Assembly: GCF_000224145.3 (NCBI RefSeq)
Contig: NC_020173.2
Span: 5,198,556 to 5,262,555 of the forward strand
Origin: Ciona intestinalis
Lineage: Eukaryota; Chordata; Ascidiacea; Phlebobranchia; Cionidae
Length of the DNA stretch: 64,000 nt
Reading direction: 5' to 3'
In this document: one piece after another, positions 12,601-34,235 of the stretch
How the letters are laid out: every line of letters begins with the position of its first letter
Numbering within the stretch: the stretch's first letter is position 1
Notes under the pieces: generated by a model
Seen by the model: only the letters and a program-made list of their open reading frames with translations
Database searches by the model: none
Told to the model about the DNA's origin: nothing
Made by a program: the position numbers and the translations under genes

Positions 12601-13631
12601 TGATTGGTGGTGTCAGTATGACAGAGGAACCCAGCAACTCCAGCAAGATCATTCTTGATTGCATCCAGTGCTATGACCCTCTCAAAGACAGGTAAACACT
12701 TTGACTGACAGATGCTTCTCATAAAGTTTCCGCCACACAAGAATAAACAAGTTACATTTATTTAAAAGTTACAAAATTATATTTTTATTAAAACTTTATA
12801 TGGATTCATAATTCAAAATTCATAATAATAATCTTATTCAATTTTTATACAATCAGAACTTACAATATTATTTTTTATTTTAATTCAATAGTCATAATAT
12901 AATTTTTTTCATTAATTTAAAAGTCACAATATTAGTTTTTTTAATTTTAAAGTTGGAGCCAACTCCCCCTCGGACGACCCCTTGCCCGGCTCTCTTGCGC
13001 CCTCTACAGAGATCATTTCTACATGATCTCGAACAACGCAAGCTCGATCTTCCGTTACGATCCCAACACTTGTACACTGGAGGAGTGGAGGGAACTTCAT
13101 GAGCTCAACGTTGAGTTTGCTGGTGAATTTAACTTTTTATATGATGGCGTACCTTAGTATAATAACAAATGACCTTTGACCTTTATTGCCACTGAAGTTT
13201 CAATCTGATATAGAAATTTTTTGATAAAATATATTGTTTTTTTGTAGGCTTTTTATTGAAACTATTGTTACTGTGTACCCACTTGTGAAATGTAATTTTT
13301 AATTGTGTTATTACTGTAAACATCATTCTACCAAATCTGAGTTTGTTCGGTTTTAAATTTACCAGTTTATTCTATTTTGCAGCATGTCATGGGACTAATA
13401 GATTAGGCTAGAATTGATCCATTACCTTCTTAACCATTTAAAAAAACGTGTGTGTCCGCAGGGCTTGCAGCATTCAACGGCAAACTAGTGATCAGTGGCG
13501 GTCAAAAAGGCAGCACCACCCTCAATCATATGCTGGTTATTGACTTCGAGAGTGGCAGGGTAGAAGAAGAGGTCAAAATGAAGCGGTCACGATGTATGCA
13601 CGGGTGCGTGCCAATTGATAAGTTTGGCTGA
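3633..13631 (+). CDS. Kelch-like BTB-BACK-kelch protein (KLHL24/35/6-like), Cullin-3 adaptor
   Basis: KLHL proteins are substrate adaptors of Cullin-3 ubiquitin ligases. Exons: 3633-3755, 4256-4393, 4680-4957, 5268-5412, 6049-6158, 6525-6642, 7132-7261, 7771-7943, 8526-8636, 9350-9461, 9739-9880, 10638-10713, 11273-11375, 12042-12167, 12571-12691, 12953-13122, 13462-13631; 2346 nt, 781 residues, all phases continuous, TGA stop. Residues 1-228 are a long low-complexity N-terminus rich in Ser, Pro, Asn and Arg. The BTB domain begins near 229 (EFTDVILTVEDQEIACHRVV), BACK spans about 345-450 (NCLGLMQFASLHS), and kelch repeats run from about 480 to the end (VVVGG, YITGG, YVAGG, YVIGG motifs). Order and motifs resemble KLHL24/KLHL35/KLHL6, but I do not assign a single orthologue. 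Start chosen as the ATG that stays in frame through exon 1 and gives phase 0 at the donor. Introns carry several MITE copies. Confidence 0.93.
4076..4173 (-). repeat. SINE-like tail segment
   Basis: Counterpart of the copy at 914-1013, inside the KLHL intron between coding exons 1 and 2; nearly identical to it, as expected from the local duplication. Confidence 0.6.
5037..5232 (+). mobile_element. tRNA-derived SINE-like element
   Basis: Head GCAGTGGCACGGTAGTTAG resembles a tRNA A box and ACAGGTTTAAGGCTT a degraded B box. The body carries AAAATCCTCCAAAAATAAT and the shared ATGTGTATGAAACAGAACAC segment. It is the longest copy of the family here and links the tRNA-like head to the dispersed tail. 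Located in the KLHL intron between exons 3 and 4. Confidence 0.6.
7284..7448 (+). repeat. Dispersed TATGGGTGAGGTCCT repeat, two units
   Basis: Two tandem-like units begin with TATGGGTGAGGTCCTG and TATGAGTGAGGTCCTG and continue into GAGATTTGGGACATTGCCC or a variant. Related pieces occur at about 5950, 10750, 26945, 48855 and 50890, and inverted at about 7690 and 36065. Class unknown; the pieces probably belong to another SINE or a LINE tail. Confidence 0.5.
8298..8375 (+). repeat. tRNA-like SINE head
   Basis: TGGCACAGTTGGTTAGTGCA fits a tRNA A box. The expected B box is present only as AGAGGTTATGGCTTGTGG, so this is a SINE head and not a functional tRNA gene. It lies in the KLHL intron between exons 8 and 9. 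Confidence 0.5.
9134..9320 (+). mobile_element. MITE copy, complete
   Basis: TAGTAGGGTAGGGAGAAACG on the left and TGTCCCATCTTCCCCATCCT on the right, forward orientation, in the KLHL intron between exons 9 and 10. Its right end lies about 30 bp from the exon 10 acceptor. Confidence 0.85.
10018..10166 (+). mobile_element. MITE copy, 5'-truncated and diverged
   Basis: Retains AACAACTGTCTATGGAGGTC, the GAGGATACAGTTTTATA core and a decayed right end. The left inverted repeat is missing. KLHL intron between exons 11 and 12. Confidence 0.6.
10870..10965 (-). mobile_element. MITE copy, one end only
   Basis: CAGTAGAGTGGGGGAAATGG followed by the TTATTTTATTTTCTTGTCC segment of the reverse orientation; the other half is missing. 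KLHL intron between exons 12 and 13. Confidence 0.6.
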
Positions 13632-15477
13632 CGGCGCCTGTCTCTGGCCACAAGAATTCTTCGGAAACTAAAGCTCTAACTGTGGCCAATGTGTCAATAC
13701 CAGGTCGTTGCAGAGTTTTCGTACACCATTACCTTTTTCTTCCACTACATATTAAATATTTCATGTGTTCTTTATCAGTAAAAAGTGTATCATTCTCTTT
13801 TTTCTTTAAAATATATAACTCCTACTCAACACCAGTGGGCAACTTTGTTCGGATTTCAAAAAACTTTTTGTGCAATCAAGATTTCTTGGTATGTAATCCA
13901 AAGCTCCACTTCCCTTAGTGTTTGCCAGTATACTTTTCCCCATTACGTTACTTTTCGTACAAAATTTAAGCTGCTTCTTATTCTACATCTTGGCAGGAAA
14001 TTCTCAATAAAAGTTCTGATAAAGTACAATCATTATAATGTTTTTTTGTCACGCTAAATGTTTTCGAAATTCGCGTTAAAGAAGGTTTTTATGTGATGGC
14101 AGTTCATTTACATTTGCGTTAGTCACGAAAATCGCACTCAAACGTGGCACAGTGGCACGAATCCTATAGTGTTTGAACTGCTGGTAGATACATTGGCCCG
14201 ACTAACTTACTGTCGTTTGTTGTTCGTCAGACGATGATAAAGTCTATTCGTGTATTGCGTGATGCGATACAGTATCACGACCTCATCGGGCTTACTCAGG
14301 GCGTTACGTTGCGCTGACACCAATTATGTACGAACGGTTTTGTCAGCACTGAGCTGTGATTAAATCACGAACGCGCTGATCATGGGAGTGGTGCGACTGT
14401 TGTTTCAGCGGTACCAGCTGACGCCCCGGTACAGAAAACTGTCCTGGCTCCATTGAGCAAAGCGCAAAAATAAACACGGGGTGACGCAGCAGCTCCCCGC
14501 TAGCTCGAGTCCAGCCGCGACAGCCTTTTTCGGCCCACTCAGCGCTCGCAATCACTCGTTTTTCTCCTCGCGCTCTCAGTGCCCTTTCTCTGTATTGTTG
14601 AACAGACGGTCGTTCACCAGGCGATTGTGCTAGCTCGTTTCAGCGTCGAGTGACAAACAGCCTCTCCTATAACTGCTGTGTTGGTCGTACGGTCTTTATA
14701 ATACGCACTTCGTGTGCCCAGAGGGCTCTGTGTGTCGGCTTTGTCGTCGCTCTTACCCCGTATTAACCTACATTGAAAGAGAACGGCCTGGCGTCCTGTT
14801 CTGCTCGGAATAGTTCATTTGCAGATTTAGCATGGAGCGAAAAGGGCTTGGCTGTTAGTTCAGTACCTCCACAAAACCAGCTTTTCAGAAGGTCTTTTCC
14901 ATATATGTACAGGACGGAGTAAAGGTTTACCTGTTCTACGTTGAAGCCAGTGTTAGTACAGTTCAAGAGTCAGAATACAGGTAATGTAAGACTATATCAA
15001 AAGATTTATTGACATGAAACTAAAAACGATGCTTGTGTGACTTTTACCAGTTAATTCCGTGTCGTGTTGTACTTATCTAGTATCCGTTCTTCGTTTATTG
15101 TGAAATTTTCATTTGTGGCTGTGTCCTTGTTTTCAATCGGTAGTGTTTTTGTTACGCCTGGTCTGTTTATAGACGTCTTATCGTGAATCAAAACAGTACC
15201 GATTCTTCCTGTAATAAACACTATAATGAATTCATTAATCAAGGTGTGCCTCATTTGGGTACTGTAACTGTTTACGGGCTACTGTATATGTTAAACTATG
15301 TGCCTGTTATTAATATTTTTAACAAAACTTTTGCTTGTAGAATTTTAGGCAAATTTGTGTATAGTTAAATTTAAAGTTTAGCTAAGTTTTTTGAGAAAAA
15401 GTTAAAAGAATTTGGTTTAAATCTGTTGACCAACTAACTGGGTCAATTTCATTTGAAAGTTACCACTTTTTGTGACT
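13632..15477. other. Intergenic: KLHL 3' region and midnolin 5' flank
   Basis: No gene recognised. An AATAAA at 14006-14011 is the likely KLHL poly(A) signal. From about 14,100 onward CpG dinucleotides become frequent and the common MITE is absent, marking the start of the midnolin domain. The midnolin promoter should be here, but I see no definite TATA box or initiator. Confidence 0.6.
14006..14011 (+). terminator. Poly(A) signal AATAAA, probable KLHL 3' end
   Basis: First canonical AATAAA noticed downstream of the KLHL stop codon, about 375 bp after it. Confidence 0.5.
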
Positions 15478-27615
<12,138 letters not shown>

Positions 27616-28265
27616 GTCATCACGGTCAGTGATCGTTTTAGCTCACAGCACCACCACTCACGAGTGACATGATTTATCACGCCGTGAAAAAGCCCAGCTT
27701 TAGCCGCGATAGCAGCGCAAAACCACCTTCGTCCGTTTTAGAAACTTTGTACATATAACCTAAACCTTAGGCACTCACAAACGTGCACTCATGAGCGTCA
27801 CGCCGTGAGCCACTCACGACGGCGTCTCATGCTTGAATCCCACGGTTTTGATGCACGTTTTGATTTTTAAGTATTTCTAACGTTGAAATCCCCACAAAAC
27901 CACCATCTCTTGCATTATCCGATGTTACGTACTCTCCGATCGTCGCAAGTTTTTTCAACCCCTATTTTTCAGTTTTTGTTGTGCGCCGTGTGTCCCACCT
28001 CACCCCTTTTTTGATTTTTTCATTTTTGGTTCGAACAACTCTCTTCCGTTGCTTCCCAAGAACGAGGGAAGAAGGCATATCTTTTTTGTTGTTTTTTTCC
28101 CTTTTTCCCTCTCTCTCCTTTTTCCCACATCTCTCCATGTGATATCAGTCATTTATCCATGTTAGTATTATGGCCATCCTCCAAAGCTACCTCCAGCCTC
28201 CGCAATTGTTCCGTCGGAGCACCTCCGTCGAGTAAAAAAACAAGGGAAAATAAATGGGCAATAAA
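27616..28265 (+). other. Midnolin 3' untranslated region
   Basis: Follows the midnolin TGA. Contains a long pyrimidine-rich tract at about 28080-28130 and two overlapping-range poly(A) signals AATAAA at 28249-28254 and 28260-28265. The end of the transcript is inferred from those signals. Confidence 0.5.
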
Positions 28266-28384
28266 TTCCCCGTTTACGGCTATTTCTCAGTCGCTCTTAC
28301 ACCAGAGAAAGCCATTGAACTTGAAGATCTGCCGAACCTCCAGTTTTGGGCGAGCTATCGCCGCGAAAAAAATCTTTCGTTTTA

Positions 28385-28434
28385 NNNNNNNNNNNNNNNN
28401 NNNNNNNNNNNNNNNNNNNNNNNNNNNNNNNNNN
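28385..28434. other. Assembly gap, 50 N
   Basis: Exactly 50 N. One side is the end of the midnolin region, the other the right end of a MITE copy. The missing 3' end of the phosphonoacetaldehyde hydrolase gene would be expected on this side of the gene and may lie in it. Confidence 0.99.
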
Positions 28435-28467
28435 GTAGGTGTCCATCTTCCCCACCCTACTATATAT
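28435..28467 (+). mobile_element. MITE right end abutting the gap
   Basis: GTGTCCATCTTCCCCACCCT plus ACTATATATA, the usual right terminus; the rest is lost in the 50-N gap. Confidence 0.7.
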
Positions 28468-28469
28468 AC

Positions 28470-28582
28470 ATGGCTCCTCGTAGTAGCTGGCATGATGTGT
28501 ATTGACACCCGTGTTATGACTACTGTCGTTTTCCGGCCACGCGAGGATAAAGTATAACTTATATTCATTCATTCATTTCGGC
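28470..28582 (+). repeat. SINE-like tail segment
   Basis: AGCTGGCATGATGTGTATTG, then GTTATGACTACTGTCGTTTT, ACGCGAGGATAAAG and a CATTCATTCATT end. Same family as 914-1013. Confidence 0.6.
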
Positions 28583-28658
28583 AGAATATCTCTTTTAGTC
28601 ATGTAGCCCATTCATGTCAAAAAATGTCAACAAAATAAAGTTAGATATAATATCATAC

Positions 28659-30924
28659 CTTAATAACCGATTCAATCGGCCAAACACCCAAATTATTTAG
28701 GTTTTGGTAAAGCATAAACGGCGCTGGTCTGAATCCCATGTTATTTGGTACCTCGTCGCCTGCCACTGAGCTGTCAGGAGAATATCCTTGTTTCTTAGCC
28801 GCAGCAAGAAGTACGTCTACCATGACCTGCAGATGTTAAAATGAAATTTGAGCACAGAGACTTCAAAATTGTTGCTTTGAAATTTTGACTTGAAATTTTT
28901 GACTTGGATATAGGCCTATAGCTATATATAGTAGGGTGGGGAAAGATGGGACACCTTTTTAATATATTTTCTCCTTCAATTTGGTAGTAAACAAACATTC
29001 AACGATTTTTTATAAAACTTTATCCTCACAGCTCCCATAGATCGTTGTTGATTGTTTAAAGCACGATCAGGATATTTGGTTATTAGGTGTGAAAGGTGTC
29101 CCATCTTCTCCCACCCTACTATACATTATATTTGTTAACGATAGGCAACAGTTCTTTGAATATACATGACAAAAAAATTCAAAAAAATTAACCTTGGTAA
29201 AACCCGTCGAAGATCCAATTTTGATCTGATTGTTCTTTAAATAGTTAATTGCATCTGCGGTGCCTGGTAGCAGGGTAGTGTATTGGTCAAGTACTTCAAG
29301 TTGCATTGGTACAAAGTCCTAGAAAGAAACATATATAAATATTTTTTTGTATTTTCTGTGGGTGTAACAGCCACGCTTTTTAACAGACACCCTTTCCCAC
29401 ACCTTTATCCATAGCGTGTTTTAACAACTGTTTTTTTGCTGTTAATTCCCTTCTCTTCGTTTTTTTTAAATGCCATGATCTTCGCTATTGTTTTTGAAGA
29501 AATAGGTAAAAATTATGTTATGTGTATGGTTGAGTTGGAACTTGTACCTTAAACATTGCTTGTACATCTTTACCGTTTACTTCTGGATCGGGAGCATAAC
29601 CTTTCGCTTGCTTCCATCTTTTAGATACATCTTCAATTTCGAGTATTTTACCAATATGAAGATCTTTCCTGAGACGTCGTTTAAACATTTACAATCAAAA
29701 TTTGTATAAAGATAAAGTCGCTTATATGATCTAAAGGTATCACCAGAGTGCCCAAAAAACGAAACAGCTTCTAAAAATAACGCGTTCTGAAGTAAAAAAT
29801 CGGCCGTGGGACAATGCATGGGATTTTTTCGCGGCATTCTGGATTTTTCGTTGGTGTATGCCCTTTTGAGCATTTACATTCAAGGTAGAAAAGTCAATTA
29901 TTATGCCATGACTTAAAACAGCGCTTTACGCCCCATGTGTTACTTTAATATTGTTTCGCAATCGTTGAATCTAAAGCGCTCAGTGATATAATATCGATTT
30001 GTATCATTGATCTAAAACTGCATGCATTTTTAATGCGCGTTTGTCTTGCGCTGGCCGTAAGGTTAATGCAAAATGTTGTTGTTTTTCTCTTGGTTTAAAA
30101 AAGGTCATAAAAGGGTTTTATGTATTTTCTTCAGTATAGTATAAGAGTAGAGTATAGTACTGTGGGGGAAGAAGGTACACTTTTAGCAAAAAATACCCAA
30201 ATATCCTGACCGTGTTTTAAACAATTAACAACGGTCTATATGGAAATTATATAGGGATACGGTTTTATAATTCTTTGAATGTTTTTCTGTTTACTAGCAA
30301 ATGGAACGAAAAAATATAATTAAAAGGTGTCCCATCTTTCCCCCATTCTCGATATCATATTTACATCGTACTGTATATGAACCACACTTCGGCCACATCA
30401 CTATCAATACGTATAAAACTGTAGAGGAACTACATCTGAAAAAAGGTTTACCACCTTAGACCCATAGGTAGCCGAGCCTCTCGCATAGATATAGGAACAC
30501 CATGTTTTTCAAAGACCTTGGCGAACACAACAGCTGGTGCTAGTACATGCGCATCAGCAGTAGTTCCACTCCAGTCTAAAATAACTGCTTTTACCTGCGA
30601 GCAACAAAACAAACATAAATAGTAGGCTGTGGTAAGATGGTACATGTTTCTATTTTTAATATAACGTTCGTAGCCCCAGGACTCGTTGTTTAATCTTAAA
30701 AACCACGATTGTATGCGTGCAAAAGGTATTCCATCTTACCACACAGTATTGCATCTCATGGCAAGAGATTGTTACGCGCTACTAAAGAGATTCTGCTGTT
30801 GATTACATCCGTATAAGTTCAACCTATCGCTTACTTTGCCAGCATACGGTTTTCTAGGTCCAAGTCTCTTGAAAAACGAAGTCGTGCCAAGTTTGGCAAT
30901 TCTCAATGCTTCTTTGTTCGCCAT
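28659..30924 (-). CDS. Phosphonoacetaldehyde hydrolase (phosphonatase), 3' end missing
   Basis: HAD-superfamily enzyme that splits the C-P bond of phosphonoacetaldehyde to acetaldehyde and phosphate, the last step of 2-aminoethylphosphonate breakdown. Exons in gene order: 30924-30835, 30594-30455, 29668-29548, 29318-29193, 28826-28659; 645 nt, 215 residues, phases continuous, start MANKEALRIAKLGTTSFFKR. VKAVILDWSGTTADAH (31-46) holds the nucleophile Asp37; the usual motif is DWAGT, so Ala is replaced by Ser. MGLRK (74-78) places Lys78 where the family has its Schiff-base lysine. KIGSSTGFTK (150-159) is motif II and GDEVPNNMGFRPAPFM (about 182-197) the substrate-loop region. The frame is open at the last donor; about 55 residues with the acidic VGDT motif are missing and no matching exon is seen before the gap at 28385-28434. 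No bacterial traits: spliced, with MITE-bearing introns. Confidence 0.92.
28929..29122 (-). mobile_element. MITE copy, complete
   Basis: TAGTAGGGTGGGGAAAGATG at the left, TGTCCCATCTTCTCCCACCC at the right; reverse orientation. In the phosphonatase intron between exons 4 and 5. Confidence 0.88.
30155..30352 (+). mobile_element. MITE copy, TAGTACTGTGGGG subtype
   Basis: Left end TAGTACTGTGGGGGAAGAAG differs from the usual TAGTAGGGTGGGG; right end TGTCCCATCTTTCCCCCATT. Forward orientation, phosphonatase intron 2. Confidence 0.82.
30620..30750. mobile_element. Short MITE-related copy
   Basis: TAGTAGGCTGTGGTAAGATG at the left and TTCCATCTTACCACACAGTA at the right form a clear inverted pair, but the interior is only about 90 bp and diverged. 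Phosphonatase intron 1. Confidence 0.6.
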
Positions 30925-31366
30925 GCTTCAAGTTTAAACACAGTCAAGCAACTTGGCTTACTAAGCAGTTAACCCACAGACTGCAACACCAGTTATCTAA
31001 ATAGCAAAGCAACCAGGTTGCCGACAACTATTCCTGACTTTGCAGTTCTGCTTTGTCCACTCGATTTGATAATAATTTTGTTAAACATTGACTAGCAGTT
31101 CCATGCTCAGCTAAATATTCTACTCAACCGTTATGCGAGTCTTGTTAGTCTATGTGCAAAAGCTACATACGGGAAGATTGCTATCTTTGTAACCGTTTAC
31201 TAGTTTCCTGCATATGCAAACCGCAAACTGTAATATGACAATGACATGTGTAACTTTACACCAGTAGCTAAAGGAACGCGGAAACATAGTGTTATGATTG
31301 CAGTTGTTTGAAATACATTCAAGCCACATTAAAGGCGGGACATATGCTGCGGAAAAAGTTGATATA

Positions 31367-31538
31367 TAGTAGGGTGGGACATACTTTTTCATTTTATTTT
31401 CTCGTTCAGCTTGGTAGTAAACAAAGAACATTCAAATAAATGCAAAACCGTATCCTCACGACTCCAATTGTTTAAAACACGCCCAGGTCATTTAGATATT
31501 ATATCCTAATGGTGTCCTGTCTTCCCCTACTTTACTGT
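31367..31538 (-). mobile_element. MITE copy
   Basis: TAGTAGGGTGGGACATACTT at the left, with a short internal loss in the terminal repeat; right end TGTCCTGTCTTCCCCTACTT. Reverse orientation. Confidence 0.8.
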
Positions 31539-32880
31539 ATATTGGCAAAGTTCCGTTCCAATCAACGCCCGTTTGAAACGAAGCAAACGCAGCCCGTTCT
31601 ATACTTTGGTGTCAGTAAAAAACATGCCACTTAGCTGGTTTGGCCATATATTGCTTACCAGATTAGCGCTATGTATTTTAATAGCGGGTTTGCAGTGTAA
31701 CAGCAAATCATTTGGTGAAACATGAAACGCACTGAGTCAACAGTACCCGCCTACCGTTGTGTGTATTCAGCAAACAGGATGAGCGTGTACAATTGTTGAA
31801 TTTACTTTGGCACAATACAGGCCTACAGTTATCTGTACTGCGGCAGGCAGTATCAATAGGGATTCCTTCTTCAAATTCCAAGGAATGTACGCAGGGTACG
31901 AAAATAGCTTGGTTGTTTTCAGCCCGTTGTAAAGATCCCGTTGAAATCGATGATGGCTTTCACTTAACTACCGCTTATTTTCAACGCTGCGCCTCAACGT
32001 AAAAGAAACAAAGGCATGACGAAGCAATTCCATTATGCACTGGTCCACGTCGAGCCAGCGGTTACGTATGACCGAGTATCAAAGTGACTGCTTGTATTAC
32101 CGTTTCCAGCTATATTAGTATTTGCTTTGATACGTAGTTGAGCCCATGATCAAGTAAGCGCTATATCTCAAGTTAGGATGATACGAAAGAACCTGTTTTT
32201 TTGCAATTGTTTCGACTTGAGTGAAGATATATTATAGGATGACTTGCAAGTTTAGCTACAGCGTTACACCATTGTCCGTTCTAATTTAAAGCGATGACGT
32301 ATTTTTGGTAGGCGTAATTAATTTTAAAACTTAATCGGGCAGCATTCCCCTGGCAGATGGTTGTTATTATGAATACAAGCACTTTGCCGATCGACCGGTC
32401 TATAGTTGTAGATATATCCAGCAGAGTATAAGATGCTTTTAGGCGTGTTGTAAGTCTTTTGGCAACGTTGATAATTTGCACTGGTTATATTCAAACTTGT
32501 TTGAATTTTAGCTAAAAGGGTTATACGCGCTAATGAGTAGTGCACTGTTGCTGGGGGGCGTAACAATATGCCAGTCTAAACTGTACCACATTTAACTTAG
32601 AGACCAACTAGGCAACGACCTAATTAAAATTGCTGATTGAAACGTAACTGTAGCCAGGTAAACCTGGTGCTTATTACCAAGATGTGCTGACTCATTATTT
32701 CAGGTGATTTACTTAATAGCTTATGGCGGTACGCGGTTATAGGTGTAGCTGTCTATAAACGTATACCTTGTTACTTTGATAAATAAGATTTTTAAAATCT
32801 AGGTAGGCAATGTTCTTATATATTATAGATTGTGTCATTTCAGTTTTTTATATGCCATGTTACTTAGCGATATTTGTCTG

Positions 32881-33053
32881 TTAGGGTGAGACGGTTCCGT
32901 TTTCATACTCTTTTATCGTCTATAATTCTGTGTAGTAAACAAAGAATAATTTTTTTATAACCGCATCCTCACGATTTGAAACAGCATTGTTAAAAAACGA
33001 TTAGGAAATATTAAATGTTATGCGCTAACGGTAGCCACTTTACCGTACTATAG
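32881..33053 (-). mobile_element. Old MITE copy
   Basis: Decayed ends (TTAGGGTGAGACGGTTCC), but the interior AGTAAACAAAGAATAAT, ACCGCATCCTCACGATTT order is that of the reverse orientation. Confidence 0.55.
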
Positions 33054-33086
33054 TAATTGTAACTAATTGTAAACGATATTTTACAG

Positions 33087-33397
33087 CGTTCCAAGAATGC
33101 TGGAAGTTCGTCACGTGTAAAGGCGACAGCTCCGAGAAAGGTATTCCATCATTTATTTATTGTTTAATGCACATGATCATAGCACCACATGCTATTAAAA
33201 TGTAGATATTCAATTTTCTTATTTTTCAGGCGGATGAGGGTCAGCAGCCCCGCCTTCCTACTCGGTCGCAACCAGCGAGAAACCGCCAGTTATTGTTGAC
33301 CCTCCACGAGTACAAAGGGGAGGATGAGGTTAAACTCAAACATGGATGTCACCAGTCAACGCAACTATTTATAATTTTCAGTATTAACAACGTATAA
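33087..33397 (+). CDS. Two exon-like blocks of an unrecognised gene (C-terminal part)
   Basis: Block 33087-33140 (18 codons, after TTTTACAG, before GTATTCC) joins in phase 0 to block 33230-33397 (after ATTTTTCAG), which runs to a TAA. Encoded residues are Arg/Ser/Lys-rich, then PTRSQPARNRQLLLTLHEYK, then acidic GEDE. A GT directly after GAG at about 33329 could instead be a donor leading onward. Clean AG acceptors, a shared phase and coding-like composition support real exons. No family recognised, no start codon seen, and upstream exons not found. Same orientation as RPL18A, which starts 840 bp later. Confidence 0.4.
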
Positions 33398-34235
33398 TTT
33401 TATACGAATCCAATTTTTAAACTGTGTTTTACCGAACAGATTCTTTTTGTATGAATTTTTAAAAACGTTGACTGGCGATTAAAAGCCCAGCTTTTACAGA
33501 ATACTGTATAACATTTTCTTCAAATGTATAAACGCACTGGTAAATTGTATTCCGTCAAAGCTGGCTTACCACGTTGAACCAGTGACTGTGGTAATCATGG
33601 CGTCAACAGCGAATGAAGTAACAGCTTTAAAATCCTCGTGATGGAGCTGTTGTGGAAAACTTGTTGTCGGTCATGGTTTACCCTGCCTGGTCTTGTACTT
33701 TTCAATGTAATACATTTTTATACCAATTGGAAAGTTTTGTGAAGTATATTGAACCATACGTTTTAGTTAAGTCAGAGCAGAGTCCGTATATCTAAGTAAA
33801 AATATTTACAAATGTATTTCGTGGATTATAATTACAGACGACTCATACAGAAGTAACCAAGACTACATTATTCATATAAAGATTTATCAATACAGCTAAC
33901 GGTGACACATGGCTCCATTATTGGTCGTAAAAAAGGAAACACTTTCAGAGATAAAACTGTAAAATATATTCAACACTTTTTTTATTCAACACTTTTTGTA
34001 AAAGCCTAATTGTTACTCGTCACATATTATCTAATAGTTAAAACGTTTATCGTTTATGGTTGCGGGTTGTATTAAAATTTACTTAAAAATCGACGTTTTA
34101 TTATGGCGTCCCCAATTTGCTACCGAAAACTTTGGCGAAAAGGTCCAACCTTTGACCTTTTCTTGTCAAAATTACCCACAATTCAGTGCGTCAACGTGAT
34201 AATTTCTTTTCTAGCTATATCCCAAGCCAAGTAAC

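Larger units (their letters stand above)
31000..33086. other. Intergenic, upstream of the phosphonatase gene
   Basis: Only MITE copies (31367-31538 and a decayed one at 32881-33053) are recognisable. An 81-codon open frame at 31757-32002 resembles nothing I know. Upstream exons of the block at 33087 might be here, but I cannot place them. Confidence 0.5.
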
